64,000 bases of DNA from Actinernus sp. WN-2022 (lineage: Eukaryota; Cnidaria; Anthozoa; Actiniaria; Actinernidae): contig JAOWCC010001589.1 in assembly GCA_030867875.1 (NCBI GenBank), forward strand, positions 75,849,537 to 75,913,536, given 5' to 3'. The notes under the pieces are model-generated. The model saw only the letters and a program-made list of their open reading frames with translations. It did not search any database and was not told the origin of the DNA. The position numbers were made by a program, and so were the translations under genes. Position 1 is the first letter of the stretch, and every line of letters begins with the position of its first letter. Shown here one piece after another: positions 1 to 10,449 of this stretch.

Positions 1-181
1 TTCGAATTTCTGGCGATGTCTATTCAATCGCTGATAAATTCTTACATCCACCGTGTTGGATTTTAATAACCTCGTTGCCAGGTAGCCTCGTTTCCGTTCA
101 GGAGGAATCTATTGTGGCTTCTGATTGGTCTAAATTGGAAAATTGCAGACTATAACAAGAATTGCCATTGGATATTTGCTA

Positions 182-522
182 TTAGTATATACCACACCAG
201 TGAATATCACTTTTCGCGCGCTATGAATGGCTACTCAAACAGTAAATATGATTTCATATTCACCTCGGAGCGAAACAGCGATCACCTTGCGCGAGTTTTT
301 GTCAATTTGACAGAAAATAAAATAATTATTTGGTGCTGGGTATTCACTAATGTCAGGAGTGAGTTGAAAGTGAGAGGAATGATAATGATTATTGATGAAA
401 AGTGATGTATAGCTATCTGATTGGCTAAGACAACATGGCCTTTGTTTAATTCGCGCGAAAGTACAATTCTAAATATAGCCACATAATGGTAATGGCTCCT
501 GCTAATGTGTGGTATATACTAA
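182..522. mobile_element. Small inverted-repeat element (MITE-like)
   Basis: A perfect 16-bp inverted repeat, TTAGTATATACCACAC at 182-197 and its reverse complement at 507-522, brackets about 340 bp without a convincing ORF. The ends are consistent with a non-autonomous DNA transposon. No target duplication could be fixed. The superfamily is unknown. Confidence 0.5.
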
Positions 523-559
523 AACATTTATTCACCTCAGTGTTGGTGAATAGTGGTGG

Positions 560-592
560 ATATTTACCTCGCCGAAGCGGCTCGGTAAATAT
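560..592. repeat. Short hairpin next to the MITE-like element
   Basis: An imperfect palindrome: ATATTTACC pairs with GGTAAATAT around a GCCGAAGCGGC core. It lies just outside the 182-522 element and may belong to its terminal structure. The remainder of 523-769 shows nothing recognisable. Confidence 0.4.
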
Positions 593-769
593 CGGAGTGA
601 AATTCAAATCCTAATTACTCTGTAGTAATGAAAGCTATGACACTCAAATTTCACAGGATTACTTAATATTTAAATGCCGTTTTATCTGACAAGGTTCTGA
701 TTCTCTCGTGTGGTTATTGATGACCTTGAGTGTGATAAAACAGCATTATTGCATAGTTTTTACTAGGGT

Positions 770-1768
770 CTATACAGTAGTAGATGCCCTTTTTGAGTTA
801 CGAGCATGGCCGTTTGTCATATCCCCTCGAAAGCTTCTCCTTTTGATGTCTTCCGTTTCCATGGCCGGGAACTGGCTCGTGGTCCATTTTGTTTTACGTA
901 ACCGTAATATCTTCATTAAAAATGTCCGATACTGCGGTATCCGAAGTCCGTATACTATGGGATTAATCCCGGAGTTACTAAAGTGCAGAAACTTAGTAAA
1001 ATAAAAAAACCGCCAGGAAACACAGAAGTGTTGGCATCCCTTCAAGATGAACCTCACAACAAAGAACGGTAACCAAGTAACCACGAATAAGCCAATCACG
1101 ATGAAGAGTGTGAGGGTTAGCCTGATGGAGGTTTCCCCTGCATGCCCCGGGCGTAGATGAGTGCGTTTCTGAAATCCAAACCCGATCGCTGCATACGTAA
1201 TACAAATAACGACAAGCGGGAGAAAGAAAAACGTATTCATCAAATGAAATCGCACATTATCGATTACTCCATGATCGGGAATAGCGAATAGCGAAGAAAT
1301 AACAGCTGACAGAACCCATATTATAACCAAGGCGCCGAAATAAACCATCTTTGAGTATGACCGATGGCTCCAAGAGTAAGGCCGTACAGTGGCGTAAAGT
1401 CTCTCAGTGCTAATAGCCATCAGGTGTAGTATGGAGTTGACGCCAGCGAACACATCCAGTGCCTCGTACGTTCGTATGACTGCCTCCGACAATACATTAC
1501 CCTCCCAAGTTAAGTACAATATGTAGTTCCACATGGGAATTGATATTATGCCAACCATTATATCAGCAGCGGCGAGTCCGACCATAAAGTAATGAAGACG
1601 ACTTTGGAGGTTTATTGCTCGAACGAAGGCGGCAATAACAAGAGAGTTACCTATGATGGCCATCATGGCTACTATGCTACAGGGTGTAATCCAGGCTAGC
1701 AGTTCGCCAAGTGTCATCTCGATGCGCCATGGATTAGGGCTCGCCAGCTGGGATGATGTGTTGTTCAT
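770..1768 (-). CDS. Class A (rhodopsin-like) GPCR, melanocortin/adenosine-like
   Basis: A 332-codon intronless ORF encoding a seven-helix plasma-membrane receptor. TM1 has GNSLV (N41), TM2 LAAAD (D69), TM3 ends in ERL (E122-R123-L124) instead of DRY, TM4 has W151, TM5 P184, TM6 TWLP (P234) and TM7 NPIVY (269-273), followed by a basic amphipathic tail. The N-terminus starts MNNTSS with an N-glycosylation sequon and has no signal peptide, as is usual for short-tailed class A receptors. There is no Cys at the top of TM3 and none in the short second extracellular loop, so the common disulfide is absent. Extracellular loop 3 has C245 and C249. These traits match the melanocortin/S1P/cannabinoid/adenosine (MECA) group and its many cnidarian relatives. 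The protein ends in TTV, a class I PDZ-ligand pattern. The ligand is unknown. The start is the first Met of the frame and gives a normal-length N-terminus. It is the only plainly intact host gene here. Confidence 0.93.
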   Translation of the reverse strand: MNNTSSQLASPNPWRIEMTLGELLAWITPCSIVAMMAIIGNSLVIAAFVRAINLQSRLHYFMVGLAAADIMVGIISIPMWNYILYLTWEGNVLSEAVIRTYEALDVFAGVNSILHLMAISTERLYATVRPYSWSHRSYSKMVYFGALVIIWVLSAVISSLFAIPDHGVIDNVRFHLMNTFFFLPLVVICITYAAIGFGFQKRTHLRPGHAGETSIRLTLTLFIVIGLFVVTWLPFFVVRFILKGCQHFCVSWRFFYFTKFLHFSNSGINPIVYGLRIPQYRTFLMKILRLRKTKWTTSQFPAMETEDIKRRSFRGDMTNGHARNSKRASTTV

Positions 1769-2008
1769 AATGTACTGATGAAAAATAAAGTGAAAATAAA
1801 CTTTTACTAGTTAAACTAGTTTACGTTATTTAACAAAGGCGATTGAGAACTGATCCTAGACTAGTACTCCTGTAGCTATGGAGCGTCATTAGTGCCAAAA
1901 TTCACTTGTGGTATTATGATGTGAGTATTTAATTTCCTGAGGAAAAAATGGTGTTATGATGATAATTGTAGAGTAAAAATGGCGTTATGAACTGAAATTC
2001 GAATTTGT

Positions 2009-2203
2009 GAAGTAAGTTTGGAATTATGAAGTAAGTTTGGAATTATGAAGTAAGTTTGGAATCATGAAGTAAGTTTGGTATTATGAAGTAAGTTTGGAAT
2101 TATGAAGTAAGTTTGGAATTATGAAGTAAGTTTGGAATTATGAAGTAAGTTTGGAATTATGAAGTAAGTTTGGTATTATGAAGTAAGTTTGGTATTATGA
2201 AGG
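2009..2203 (+). repeat. 19-bp tandem array in the left fold-back arm
   Basis: About ten copies of GAAGTAAGTTTGGAATTAT with small changes (AATTAT, AATCAT or GTATTAT). The mirror array sits at 3605-3800. Confidence 0.9.
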
Positions 2204-3604
2204 TATGAGCACTTGCGAGCGTACTCAACGCGAAAGGGTTCACGGGAAGACAAACACGTGTTCGTTCATGACCTACAAACATGGCGGACATCGCGGAAGC
2301 ACACACACAGAGCTTTTAAAGTTATCTACCGAGCTGTCTTCCATTGATCTTGGATATAGTGGAGTAAGCAAGTCTCTGTATGATTAGGCAGAACATTTAG
2401 GCCAAAGAGCTGACCGCATTTCTGGCACCTTTCCTTTTCGCCATTCTCTGTCACACTATGAATGAATGGTACATGTATTTTGTACAACAATAAATTAGTC
2501 ACGGTTACTGAAGTTTCTTATGATGTTGACTTTTTAAAATTTAATTGGCAATAATCCAACTGTGTCGTTTCGCCTTCCTCCCCCAGGCCAATGCATGCGA
2601 GTCATTTTCATGTTGAGCACATCCCAGGGGTGGGGCATTTGCTACCAGCAATAAACCCAGGGTGTTTTTCCTCTCTGTTTTCACAAAATATATGGGAATT
2701 AAGTAAGTGAAAACACAGTCTTGGATTGGAGCTTTAGTTATCCTGAATTGTCTCCACCCTGCATTTTCACTTTCCTTGGGTAAAAACATGTCAAGTTCCT
2801 AGAATGGAGAGTTGATGGCATGCTTGACAATGGTGTACTTTGGGTACTTATGTTATGGTTTCCATACGAAAATGTATTTTTTTGTAGAAAAAATATTGTG
2901 GTAAGCCATGTGAGATACTTGGTTGAATGTCATTCTGTATGAAAATATAGGTGTCACAGGGACGGTGCAGGTCAGTTTCATGACAATTTTTAGCCCCTTC
3001 AATTTTTTTAGCGCGCCCACTTGAAATTTTGCTCCACCGTCCTGTATCAATCTAATAAGTGTGCAAAGCATTTTAAAATGTGATCTCTCTCAATTCCAGA
3101 CCTGCCATTCCCATACGTGGGGCATTTTACAACTCAGTCTCTATCCCGTGAGGGTAGGGCATTTGCCAGCAAAGAAAATTTGGTGGGGAGGGGTGTGGCA
3201 ATTATTCAACGAGTCAAAATACCGAATTTTACATCAATGTTTATAAGAGATTTGCACTTGTTCCAAAGCCCCATAGTGGTCATAGTGGGGAGCTGACCCC
3301 GCCCAATTATGTCTTCCCGTGAGCCCTTTCGCGTTGAGTACGCTCGCATTCATAATACCAATGACCAAACTTACTTCATAATATCCAGAAATGCGGTCAG
3401 CTCTTTGGCCTAAATGTTCTGCCTAATCATACAGAGACTTGCTTACTCCACTATATCCAAGATCAATGGAAGACAGCTCGGTAGATAACTTTAAAAGCTC
3501 TGTGTGTGTGCTTCCGCGATGTCCGCCATGTTTGTAGGTCATGAACGAACACGTGTTTGTCTTCCCGTGAACCCCTTCGCGTTGAGTACGCTCGCAAGTG
3601 GTCA

Positions 3605-3800
3605 TACCTTCATAATACCAAACTTACTTCATAATACCAAACTTACTTCATAATACCAAGCTTACTTCATAATTCCAAACTTACTTCATAATTCCAAACT
3701 TACTTCATAATTCCAAACTTACTTCATAATTCCAAACTTACTTCATAATACCAAATTTACTTCATAATTCTAAACTTACTTCATAATTCCAAACTTACTT
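3605..3800 (-). repeat. 19-bp tandem array in the right fold-back arm
   Basis: The reverse-complement counterpart of the left-arm array: repeated ATAATTCCAAACTTACTTC units. Confidence 0.9.
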
Positions 3801-3965
3801 CGCAAATTTGAATTTCACTTCATAATATCATTTTTACTCGATACAATTATCATCATAACACCATTTTTTCCTCAGGAAATTAAATACTTACATCATAATA
3901 CCACAAGTGAATTTTGGCACTAATGACGCTCCATATGTAGCAGCTGCTGTATAGCGCTTCCGTGT

Positions 3966-4060
3966 CACTTCATTCATTCATTCATTCATTCATTCATAAT
4001 AATAATAATACGTATTATTACCTATTATTTCATTCGTTCGTTCGTTCATTTATTCTTTCA
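3966..4060. repeat. (TTCA)n / (AAT)n / (TTCG)n microsatellite
   Basis: Simple repeats: ATTC tetranucleotides, then AAT trinucleotides, then TTCG/TTCA tetranucleotides. Confidence 0.9.
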
Positions 4061-4083
4061 TTCACAATGGCTGCCACTGGACA

Positions 4084-4218
4084 CGGTTGTTCGAAGCCAG
4101 GGCAAGCACTACCCAGGGGTAAATTGCTAACCCGAGGGTAAACTTTACACATCATAATTACATACTTAGCGCTCTCCTAGGGACAAAGTAACCCTTGCTT
4201 CGAACAACCGTACCCAGG
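4084..4218. mobile_element. MITE relic of the GTTGTTCGAAGC family
   Basis: Inverted ends CACGGTTGTTCGAAGCCAGG and its near-complement CTTGCTTCGAACAACCGTAC. It is an older relative of the cleaner copy at 6717-6840 and of single ends near 7217-7247 and 35546-35590. Confidence 0.6.
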
Positions 4219-4338
4219 AGGTTAGAGAGATCCTAGACTCTGAGAATCCGGAGTTTTGAATTCCAGAATGTTAGAAATCAATTTATAGCAGTTCGCCTTA
4301 AAAAAGAATTTGTATGGTTGTCGATTTATAGGTGGGTA

Positions 4339-5697
4339 CCAAGAGAGCATAACTAAGAGACGGAATCTCGAAGTGTGTGGCGGGGCGATGATAATATCGA
4401 ATAAAATCTATGTTTAGTAACCGGAAGCAGTTGAAGTAAAGTGGGCGCGCGCGACAACTAAACAATGGCGCGAAAATATTGGTCATCAAAAAAGTTTGCG
4501 CCATTTTTTTAGTTGTCGCTCGCGCGTGCCCGCTTCAACTGCTTCCGGTTAATAAAACTATATTTTATTCGACGTTATGCATCAGTCAATTCCAGCAATA
4601 CCCATCCCCCTCCCGGGATATGGTGGGGCATTTGCATACTTTGAGATCCCGGGAGTGGGGCATTTGTAACCTTATATCGGCCCGGGGGTCGGGCATTATT
4701 CTACCACGGGGCATATGGTGGGGCATTTGACACTGCCAAAAATTATTCTGGGAAAGAGACTGCAGGTCTCGTGGTAACGACGTCATACTGTATCAAGTAA
4801 AATAAACCAATAAATCTGAGTTGTTGTAATTATTCCAGCTGCCTGTGGATTCTATCTATTTCTCTAAACCTAGAAACCTGCAGTTTATACCGTCTTGTCC
4901 ACGTTATTTGTATACGTTAGGACACGAAAAAGCCGGGAAACCTATGGATGTTTAATTTTTACAATATAGCTAGAAAATAGCAGTTCTCGTACGTTCACCG
5001 CCCATCTAACACTGATCTGCAATCCTGTATTCTTAACTCTACGCTACGCTAAAATGTTAATTCAGAAGGCACTCGGGGCCCAAGCTCTGCTGGTCCGAGT
5101 TGGAAACGATATCAAGTAGTTTGTTTACAAATATACACTGTTTGCTGCTGTCCACCGGACGAACAGAAGTCACACTATTATTATAAAAGTCTGTCATGTG
5201 GTTTTAATAAGCGCTTATTGTATAACGTTAACCGCGGTGCGAATGATTATTTATAGGAATGAAATATAAACTATGTAAATTAATACCATTTTGTTCCAGG
5301 CAGTTCAATAGCATAATCACTGATACAGCAGTGAGTATAAATACAAATACAAAACAAGATGGCGGATCTACAAAACCGTAACGGAAACTATCAATGAATA
5401 GATAGAGAAGTAGCACTTCTCTGCGCCTTGTGCATTTGCATGGAATTAAACTTGGGCAGTATATCGTTATGGATGTGCCCGGGGGTGGGGCATTTTCCTT
5501 ACTTCTTTGGCTCCACTGTGGGGCATTTGAACACCTTGCTTGTCCCCACCGTGGGGAATTTGGGAAAAAATTACGAAAATGACTAATGCCCGGGGGTTGT
5601 CCCGAGGAGGGGATGGGCATTGCTGGAATTAACTGATGCATTATCATCGCACTAGCGTACGTATTGGAGATTTCCTCTCTTAGTTATGCTCTCTTGG
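4339..5697. mobile_element. MITE with CCAAGAGAGC ends and TGGGTA target duplication, interrupted
   Basis: The terminal inverted repeat reads CCAAGAGAGCATAACTAAGA. TGGGTA at 4333-4338 and 5698-5703 forms a 6-bp target duplication. The inner part is a GC-rich palindrome around 4440-4550 (GCGCGCGACAACT and its complement) ending in the CCGGAAGCAG motif. The second half is split by a separate TGCA-flanked element at 4582-5636. Without it the element would be about 300 bp, close to the copy at 6351-6627. Confidence 0.75.
4582..5636. mobile_element. TGCA-flanked GC-rich TIR element nested in the MITE
   Basis: The ends TCAGTCAATTCCAGCAATAC and its inverted counterpart at 5610-5636 are flanked by TGCA on both sides (4578-4581 and 5637-5640). 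The interior repeats GTGGGGCATTTG and CCCGGG motifs. There is no transposase. The end motif AGTCAATT and the TGCA flank are shared with the larger elements at 10,903-12,575 and 31,887-34,801, so I treat them as one family. Confidence 0.65.
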
Positions 5698-5715
5698 TGG
5701 GTACTTAATATATTG

Positions 5716-5824
5716 AACAATTAGACTGCGAGCTCGAGGTCTCTATGGCTGACGAGAGGCGCATGTAGCTCCAAGTGAACTATCAAAGTCGATAGAAACC
5801 AAGAGCGAGCCAGTCTAATTGTTT
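5716..5824. mobile_element. 110-bp MITE with ~30-bp TIRs
   Basis: AACAATTAGACTGCGAGCTC at the left is inverted at the right as GAGCGAGCCAGTCTAATTGT. It starts just outside the 4339-5697 MITE. Confidence 0.6.
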
Positions 5825-6350
5825 TTAGCATAACCAAGCCACCATTCTATAGAGAAAACTGAGAAAAACTAGCAAAAAAGCATATATTTTTCTAGGGACT
5901 ATCGATCTATAGACCGGTAGGTACTCTTTATTTTATCACGGAGTCTTATCATCAGTAAGTCTAAAACATACAGATGCTCTTCCGGAGAGCCGTGAATGTA
6001 GTAATACTAAATGTTACAGCTGCATAAAAATATAATAAAACTCCACTACTAATATAACCTAAGCAATCGCTTTCCTAATTAAACGTTAGCTAGAGCCTGT
6101 CATGTAAAAGTTAAACAAAAACATGCAAGGCTACTAGCTAAAAAGCAGGAATGCTCTTGTCGGGATACCAATTAACAAAAGCCTGCCAGTCGTACTGGAA
6201 AACTCACACACTATAGTTCGACTAAACTGTTTAAAATCCGGCATAATGCGTTAGAACTCGGCGCCCATATTCCTTTGACCTGAATTCAAAACCTTGCAGT
6301 GAATACCTGTTGCAATCCTCACAAATTACTAATAGCAGCAACGGGTTATA
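5825..6350. other. Unassigned AT-rich spacer
   Basis: No ORF, RNA gene or clear repeat recognised between the two MITEs. Confidence 0.5.
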
Positions 6351-6627
6351 TCAAGAGAGCACAAGTAAGAGAGCACAAGTAAGAGAGGGGAATCTCCAAT
6401 ACGCGCGCTTGTGCCATGATAATGCAATTAAATGTCTCATAAAATCTATTTTTAGTAACCGGAAGCAGCTGCGAAGTGCGCGAGCGCGCGTCAATCTATA
6501 TTTTCGCGCCCTTTCACGCAATGTTGTCACGCACTTACGCACTTTGCTTAGCTGCTTCCGGTTAGTAAAAATTGATTTCATCGCACACCGCGCTACAGTA
6601 TTCCCATTCTTATTTATGCTCTCTTGG
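6351..6627. mobile_element. Second copy of the CCAAGAGAGC MITE
   Basis: The left end is TCAAGAGAGC with a duplicated AAGTAAGAGAGCAC stretch. The right end is GCTCTCTTGG. The CCGGAAGCAGCTGC motif and a GC-rich centre recur as in the 4339 copy. Flanks TTATAT and TTAAAT fit an imperfect 6-bp target duplication. Confidence 0.7.
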
Positions 6628-6716
6628 TTAAATCTGATAATGATTTGTTTCCTCGACTCAGTTACTACCCGCCCTTTATAATCGATTGCATGTGATGTCA
6701 TCAAAATTCTAAAATC

Positions 6717-6840
6717 CAGGGCCGGGTTGTTCAAAGCCCGATTAGTGCTAATCCAGGGTTAATTTCCATGACAACCAATAGGTTCTGTGCAGAGTTAATC
6801 CAGGATTAACACTAATCGGGCTTTGAACAACCCGGCCCTG
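6717..6840. mobile_element. 124-bp MITE with ~38-bp near-perfect TIRs
   Basis: CAGGGCCGGGTTGTTCAAAG at the left is repeated inverted as CTTTGAACAACCCGGCCCTG at the right. The inner arms also pair (GATTAGTGCTAATCC versus GGATTAACACTAATC). It has no coding capacity and is the cleanest copy of its family in the window. Confidence 0.85.
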
Positions 6841-7321
6841 TTCTTTTAAAATGATTTAGATATCGGTATTCTCAGTATTCTTCGAAAATTTTACGTCGAT
6901 ATGGTGATTCGTTTTTGAGTTACAGTATTTTGAATTTTGTGATAGCCCAGCTCAGCGTGTTTCCTAAATGTCATGGAAATCCATATATTTCTGCCAATTT
7001 AAAATGTTAGACTTGAAACACGTTTAAAAGCGGTATCTAAAGTGTTGAAGTGGACGCTAATCATAGTAATAAAAAAAAACAGCTTTATTATATAACCTAC
7101 AGTCAGTTTTACAAGGATTTCCAGCACTAAGAAAAATCGTATCTGCATGAACACGTAAAAATACGATAATTTTACGTGGTGGATTTCACCTTTGAGCCAA
7201 TCAGCGATGTCCACGTCACGCGCTTACCCTTGCTTCGAACAACCGGGCCCAGGTACAAGTATTGTTTATAAAATAAACAAAATAATACATGGACGCTTGG
7301 AAATATGAAATTTATCTTCTC
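6841..7321. other. Unassigned spacer with a single MITE end
   Basis: Only a solitary TGCTTCGAACAACCGGGCCC end of the 6717-6840 MITE family is seen, near 7229-7248. Confidence 0.4.
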
Positions 7322-7382
7322 GTGTTCAACTCGATATCTCTCTCGTTCGCGACGGTCACTCGTGAGATATCGAGTTGAACAC
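7322..7382. repeat. Hairpin with 19-bp perfect arms
   Basis: GTGTTCAACTCGATATCTC at 7322-7340 is exactly inverted at 7364-7382 around a 23-bp loop. It could be a transposon fragment or a regulatory hairpin. Confidence 0.8.
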
Positions 7383-7670
7383 AATATCTCCGCGCGTACG
7401 TGTTCGGCCGCCATCTTGGTGTACCAAAGCTGTATAACATGGCCGCCTCGTACTAATTACATGCACTAAATTGTTTGAATATTATTTGTCCTACAGCTCA
7501 GTTACGAAGTATTCTATTGCTCCAAAATATCTGTCATTTCTATATTTTACCTGTTCTATACACAACATTTCAAATATTTTACTAATATCAGTTTTTCTTG
7601 AGGCCAATTTTTTTCAAACCCGAACTGCGAAAGCTGACAGACAGTACTTAACGATTAATGAGAACGCTTA

Positions 7671-7760
7671 CAAATTAGTAAATTAGTAAATTAGTAAATT
7701 AGTAAATTAGTAAATTAGTAAATTAATAAATTAGCAATTAGCAAATTAGTAAATTACTAA
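7671..7760. repeat. 8-bp tandem repeat TAAATTAG
   Basis: About ten copies of TAAATTAG, degenerate at the right end. Confidence 0.9.
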
Positions 7761-8007
7761 TTTTGTATTTTTATGCAAACTGATTGTAAACTATAATGTT
7801 AACATATTTGAGGAACACGCCTTAAATTACTCTCTTGGGTAAGCGTGATATCCTCACTAAATAAAGTTTACTACTATGACTACTACTTAACGGTGTTAGC
7901 CAATGCAACTTTTATACGATTTTTTCTTATAAAATTAATGCGAGGTAGGGATGTTATTCAGTATTGCGACAAGATCAATGACTCCTACAAACAATGAGAC
8001 ACAGAAA

Positions 8008-8240
8008 TATACGATTACATTTAAGAAGAACCTGAAGAAGGCTGGTACTGGCCAGCCGAAATATCGTATAAACCTCGACAAGCGTTGTATTTGATCAGCA
8101 TTGCAGTAGTCTTCGGACACTTTATCATTATATTTTCTTCTTCTTGCTGATCAAGATCTGTTTTTTGATCCAACGTCTGGCAGGTTGATTGTACACGGTT
8201 TTTGCTGTGGTTTTCTAACCTTGACTATATACATTTAAGA
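8008..8240 (+). mobile_element. Penelope-like/retrozyme-type relic with hammerhead-like core
   Basis: CTGAAGA at 8032-8038 is followed by a stem (GGCTGG 8040-8045, CCAGCC 8052-8057), GAAA at 8058-8061 and a tiny AUA/UAU stem with a UCG loop ending near 8070. That order (CUGANGA, stem II, GAAA, short stem III, UH) is the hammerhead ribozyme core seen in Penelope-like elements and animal retrozymes. Stem I does not pair well here, so this copy is probably dead. No reverse transcriptase is present nearby. Confidence 0.4.
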
Positions 8241-8993
8241 AGGCATTAAATAACGATAATGCCAGTTAGGGCACAAGAGTCGAGCTATAAAGTTAAGTGC
8301 TATATACTTAACGATGAAATTTCGAGAAAGCGATTTTTCTGCATACTTGTAAAGTAAACGTTCTATAGTTTTATCTGTCCCAACGGCTTTTCGAGGCGAC
8401 GACGGTAAGTCTTCTGTTTTGGACTCAGAATCTTGAATTCTTATGTCCGCCGAGTTAATTTTAAGCCGAAGTGACGTCATATACTCAACACAACAACACA
8501 TATACGCTAGCTACATATATAGCAAATAATTGTACTATTTTTCGACAAAAGACAAGGACGAAGTCTTGGATAGAAATATGCCTTTAAGAGAGTGATGTGT
8601 TAAGTATATGATGTACAATAGCAAACCGCTGGTTGAAAATCGCAGGCCAGTGAGAACGCACTTGAGTTACTGGCGGACGTGAATTTGACGGGAAACTCTC
8701 CGCAAAATTCGTAGTCTAAATTGGTCCTTTGGTAACCCTTTTCACTAATTTTATTTGGATATTTCTGTCATTGTTTGTCTTTTTGTGGAAGAAAACTGTG
8801 CCAAAGAATATTTCGTCGTAGTGGCACTTTAAAAGGATGGTCTAGACATGGAAAGCCATTTTAATGTTTCTGGAGGGCTAGGAAGCCATTTAATTGCCAG
8901 TATCGAGACTGGCGAAATCACTGGAGTTATGACAAAGAGCTAAGGGTGTCTGGCTAAGAGGTTTTGACAATACCATTTATAAATGTCATTGTA
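8241..8993. other. Unassigned spacer
   Basis: No supported gene or repeat. It may include upstream remains of the LINE fragment that follows. Confidence 0.35.
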
Positions 8994-9175
8994 AATGTCA
9001 ATACCAGAAATAGTGATAAGTTGAACATTCCGCTGTTTAGATCAGCTTCCGGTCAGCGGACCTTCCTTACAGAGCCGTCACATTATGGAACGATATGACA
9101 GACGATATGAAGGACTGTAATGAAATTACAAACTTTAAGCACAAACTTAAGTGTTTGCTTTGGGAGGAGTATTAA
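8994..9175 (+). pseudogene. LINE reverse transcriptase C-terminal fragment
   Basis: The translation reads NTRNSDKLNIPLFRSASGQ, then after a one-base frameshift near 9064 YRAVTLWNDMTDDMKDCNE, and ends LLWEEY-stop. The pattern (short N-rich stretch, SGQRTF, Y-R-x-V-x-x-W-N) is the extreme C-terminus of ORF2 in many animal non-LTR retrotransposons. The catalytic domain is missing, so this is a typical 5'-truncated copy. About 170 bp of AT-rich 3' UTR follows to about 9350. Confidence 0.65.
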
Positions 9176-9688
9176 TCAAATTGAATTGACTGTACATATA
9201 TACTTAAATTTTAAATTATTAGTAATATTTTTAAATGGTCTTATATATATAATTATTATTAGTACAGTATTATTTTTAGTACAGGGTTGATTGATGATTG
9301 TGATTAGACACTGAAAAGCCCCGAGGGGAGTATGTAATAACATTTATTATTATATCATTTTATATTGAGTCCCGAGCCGGGAGCAACAGTATTCACCTAT
9401 TTACTTTAAAATATTTTTATGATAATAAGAATTTAATTACTCAGAAATATTTTTATGATAATAATAATTTATTCGTGAGCTTCCATATTTCGAAACATTA
9501 AATATTTGACAACTGTTCAGTAAATAATTTACATACTTGTGATCCCTTGTTGTAGTCACTTGGCAGTACATTAGATGCACTGACTCGTTTAGAGAGAAAA
9601 ACAAGACGAAACGGAATGTTTGTTATATTCATTAACAGTATGTTATCTTAGTGAGCTTCTTAATTCATTTACAGGGGCAGTCTTTAAT
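9176..9688. other. LINE 3' tail and AT-rich spacer
   Basis: The first ~170 bp look like the LINE 3' UTR. There is a short direct repeat AAATATTTTTATGATAATAA at about 9408-9425 and 9445-9464. Nothing else recognised. Confidence 0.4.
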
Positions 9689-9854
9689 CAGGGGTGGATC
9701 CAGGGTTTGGACTGAGTAGTTTACTCTGACAGAGTAGACTACTCATACCCCACCCACCCCACCCCTCCTTGTAATAAACTACCTAAAATTTAGAGGTTTG
9801 AAAAAAGTTGAGTAGTTTACGGAAATCACATAAACTACCCTGGATCCACCCCTG
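9689..9854. mobile_element. hAT-like MITE (CAGGGGTGGATCCAGG ends)
   Basis: CAGGGGTGGATCCAGGGT at the left is perfectly inverted at the right (ACCCTGGATCCACCCCTG). Ends of the form CAGGGGNGGATCCAGG are typical of hAT non-autonomous elements. TTAAT occurs on both sides, so the expected 8-bp duplication is eroded. It is 166 bp with no ORF. Confidence 0.75.
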
Positions 9855-10449
9855 TTAATGTTGTATTTAGGCGAACAGAACGAGTTACGGCATGTAATGC
9901 CGGGTTTGTCAGTTATTACATAAAGTTGTACATGCAGAGAAGTACAGTAAAAGTATAGTACCTGAATCACCATCCGAATGTATAGTGCCATAGTTGGATA
10001 CCAACACTGAAACTGATTACCTTATGTTACTTTGAGTGGCAAAATAACTAATTACGTACTCACTGCTTAAATATACTTCAAAAACTCATGAATAATTAAT
10101 GAGCATTTTGTCCAATCAGATGAAGCAAATCAGTCACGTGCATGCTCCTTTATACCTGATAAAATCTCATCATTCTAAAAGGCCCGCTGAGGGATTTGAA
10201 TTCTGTCCCAGGGGGAAACGGGGTTAATGATTGAGACAATCGCATCATTGCCAGAAATACGAGACAAGATGGCGGCGCACATGCGCATCAGTGTCTAAAA
10301 TGGCTGTCGATTCGTATAAGAAAATGTATGAAAAACATAAAACTTTTCAAATTTGAAGACCTTCTAAGTTTAATTTCATATTAGTTCGCATCGAGACCAA
10401 TAACTTACCGATTAAGCTGTGTAATGATGTCACAAACAATCCCTCAGAT
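9855..10449. other. Unassigned spacer
   Basis: Contains a YY1-like AAGATGGCGGC at 10,266-10,276. Otherwise nothing recognised. Confidence 0.35.

Larger units (their letters stand above)
1877..3935. mobile_element. Fold-back-like DNA element with ~550 bp inverted arms
   Basis: The arms are 1877-2425 and 3385-3935. They match in reverse complement over nearly their full length and begin TATGGAGCGTCATTAGTGCC at the outer edge, which fits a TA target duplication plus a TGGAGCGTC terminus. Each arm contains a tandem array of a 19-bp unit (GAAGTAAGTTTGGAATTAT), at about 2009-2200 and in mirror image at 3605-3800. Tandem repeats inside very long TIRs are characteristic of fold-back elements. The ~960 bp core has no transposase. 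Positions 3310-3384 hold an extra partial copy of inner arm sequence next to the right arm. Confidence 0.8.

Noticed and set aside
112..405. 97-codon plus-strand ORF near the window start
   Set aside because: Overlaps the inverted-repeat element 182-522; no protein-like features.
2205..2387. 60-codon ORF (and its mirror at 3423-3605)
   Set aside because: Both are the same sequence in the two arms of the fold-back element. No domain, and the mirror symmetry explains the conservation.
5228..5647. 139-codon minus-strand ORF
   Set aside because: It spans the repeat-rich right part of the TGCA element at 4582-5636 and shows no domain.
6310..6734. ORFs of 123 and 127 codons on opposite strands
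   Set aside because: They lie inside a GC-rich palindromic MITE, so both strands are open by symmetry.
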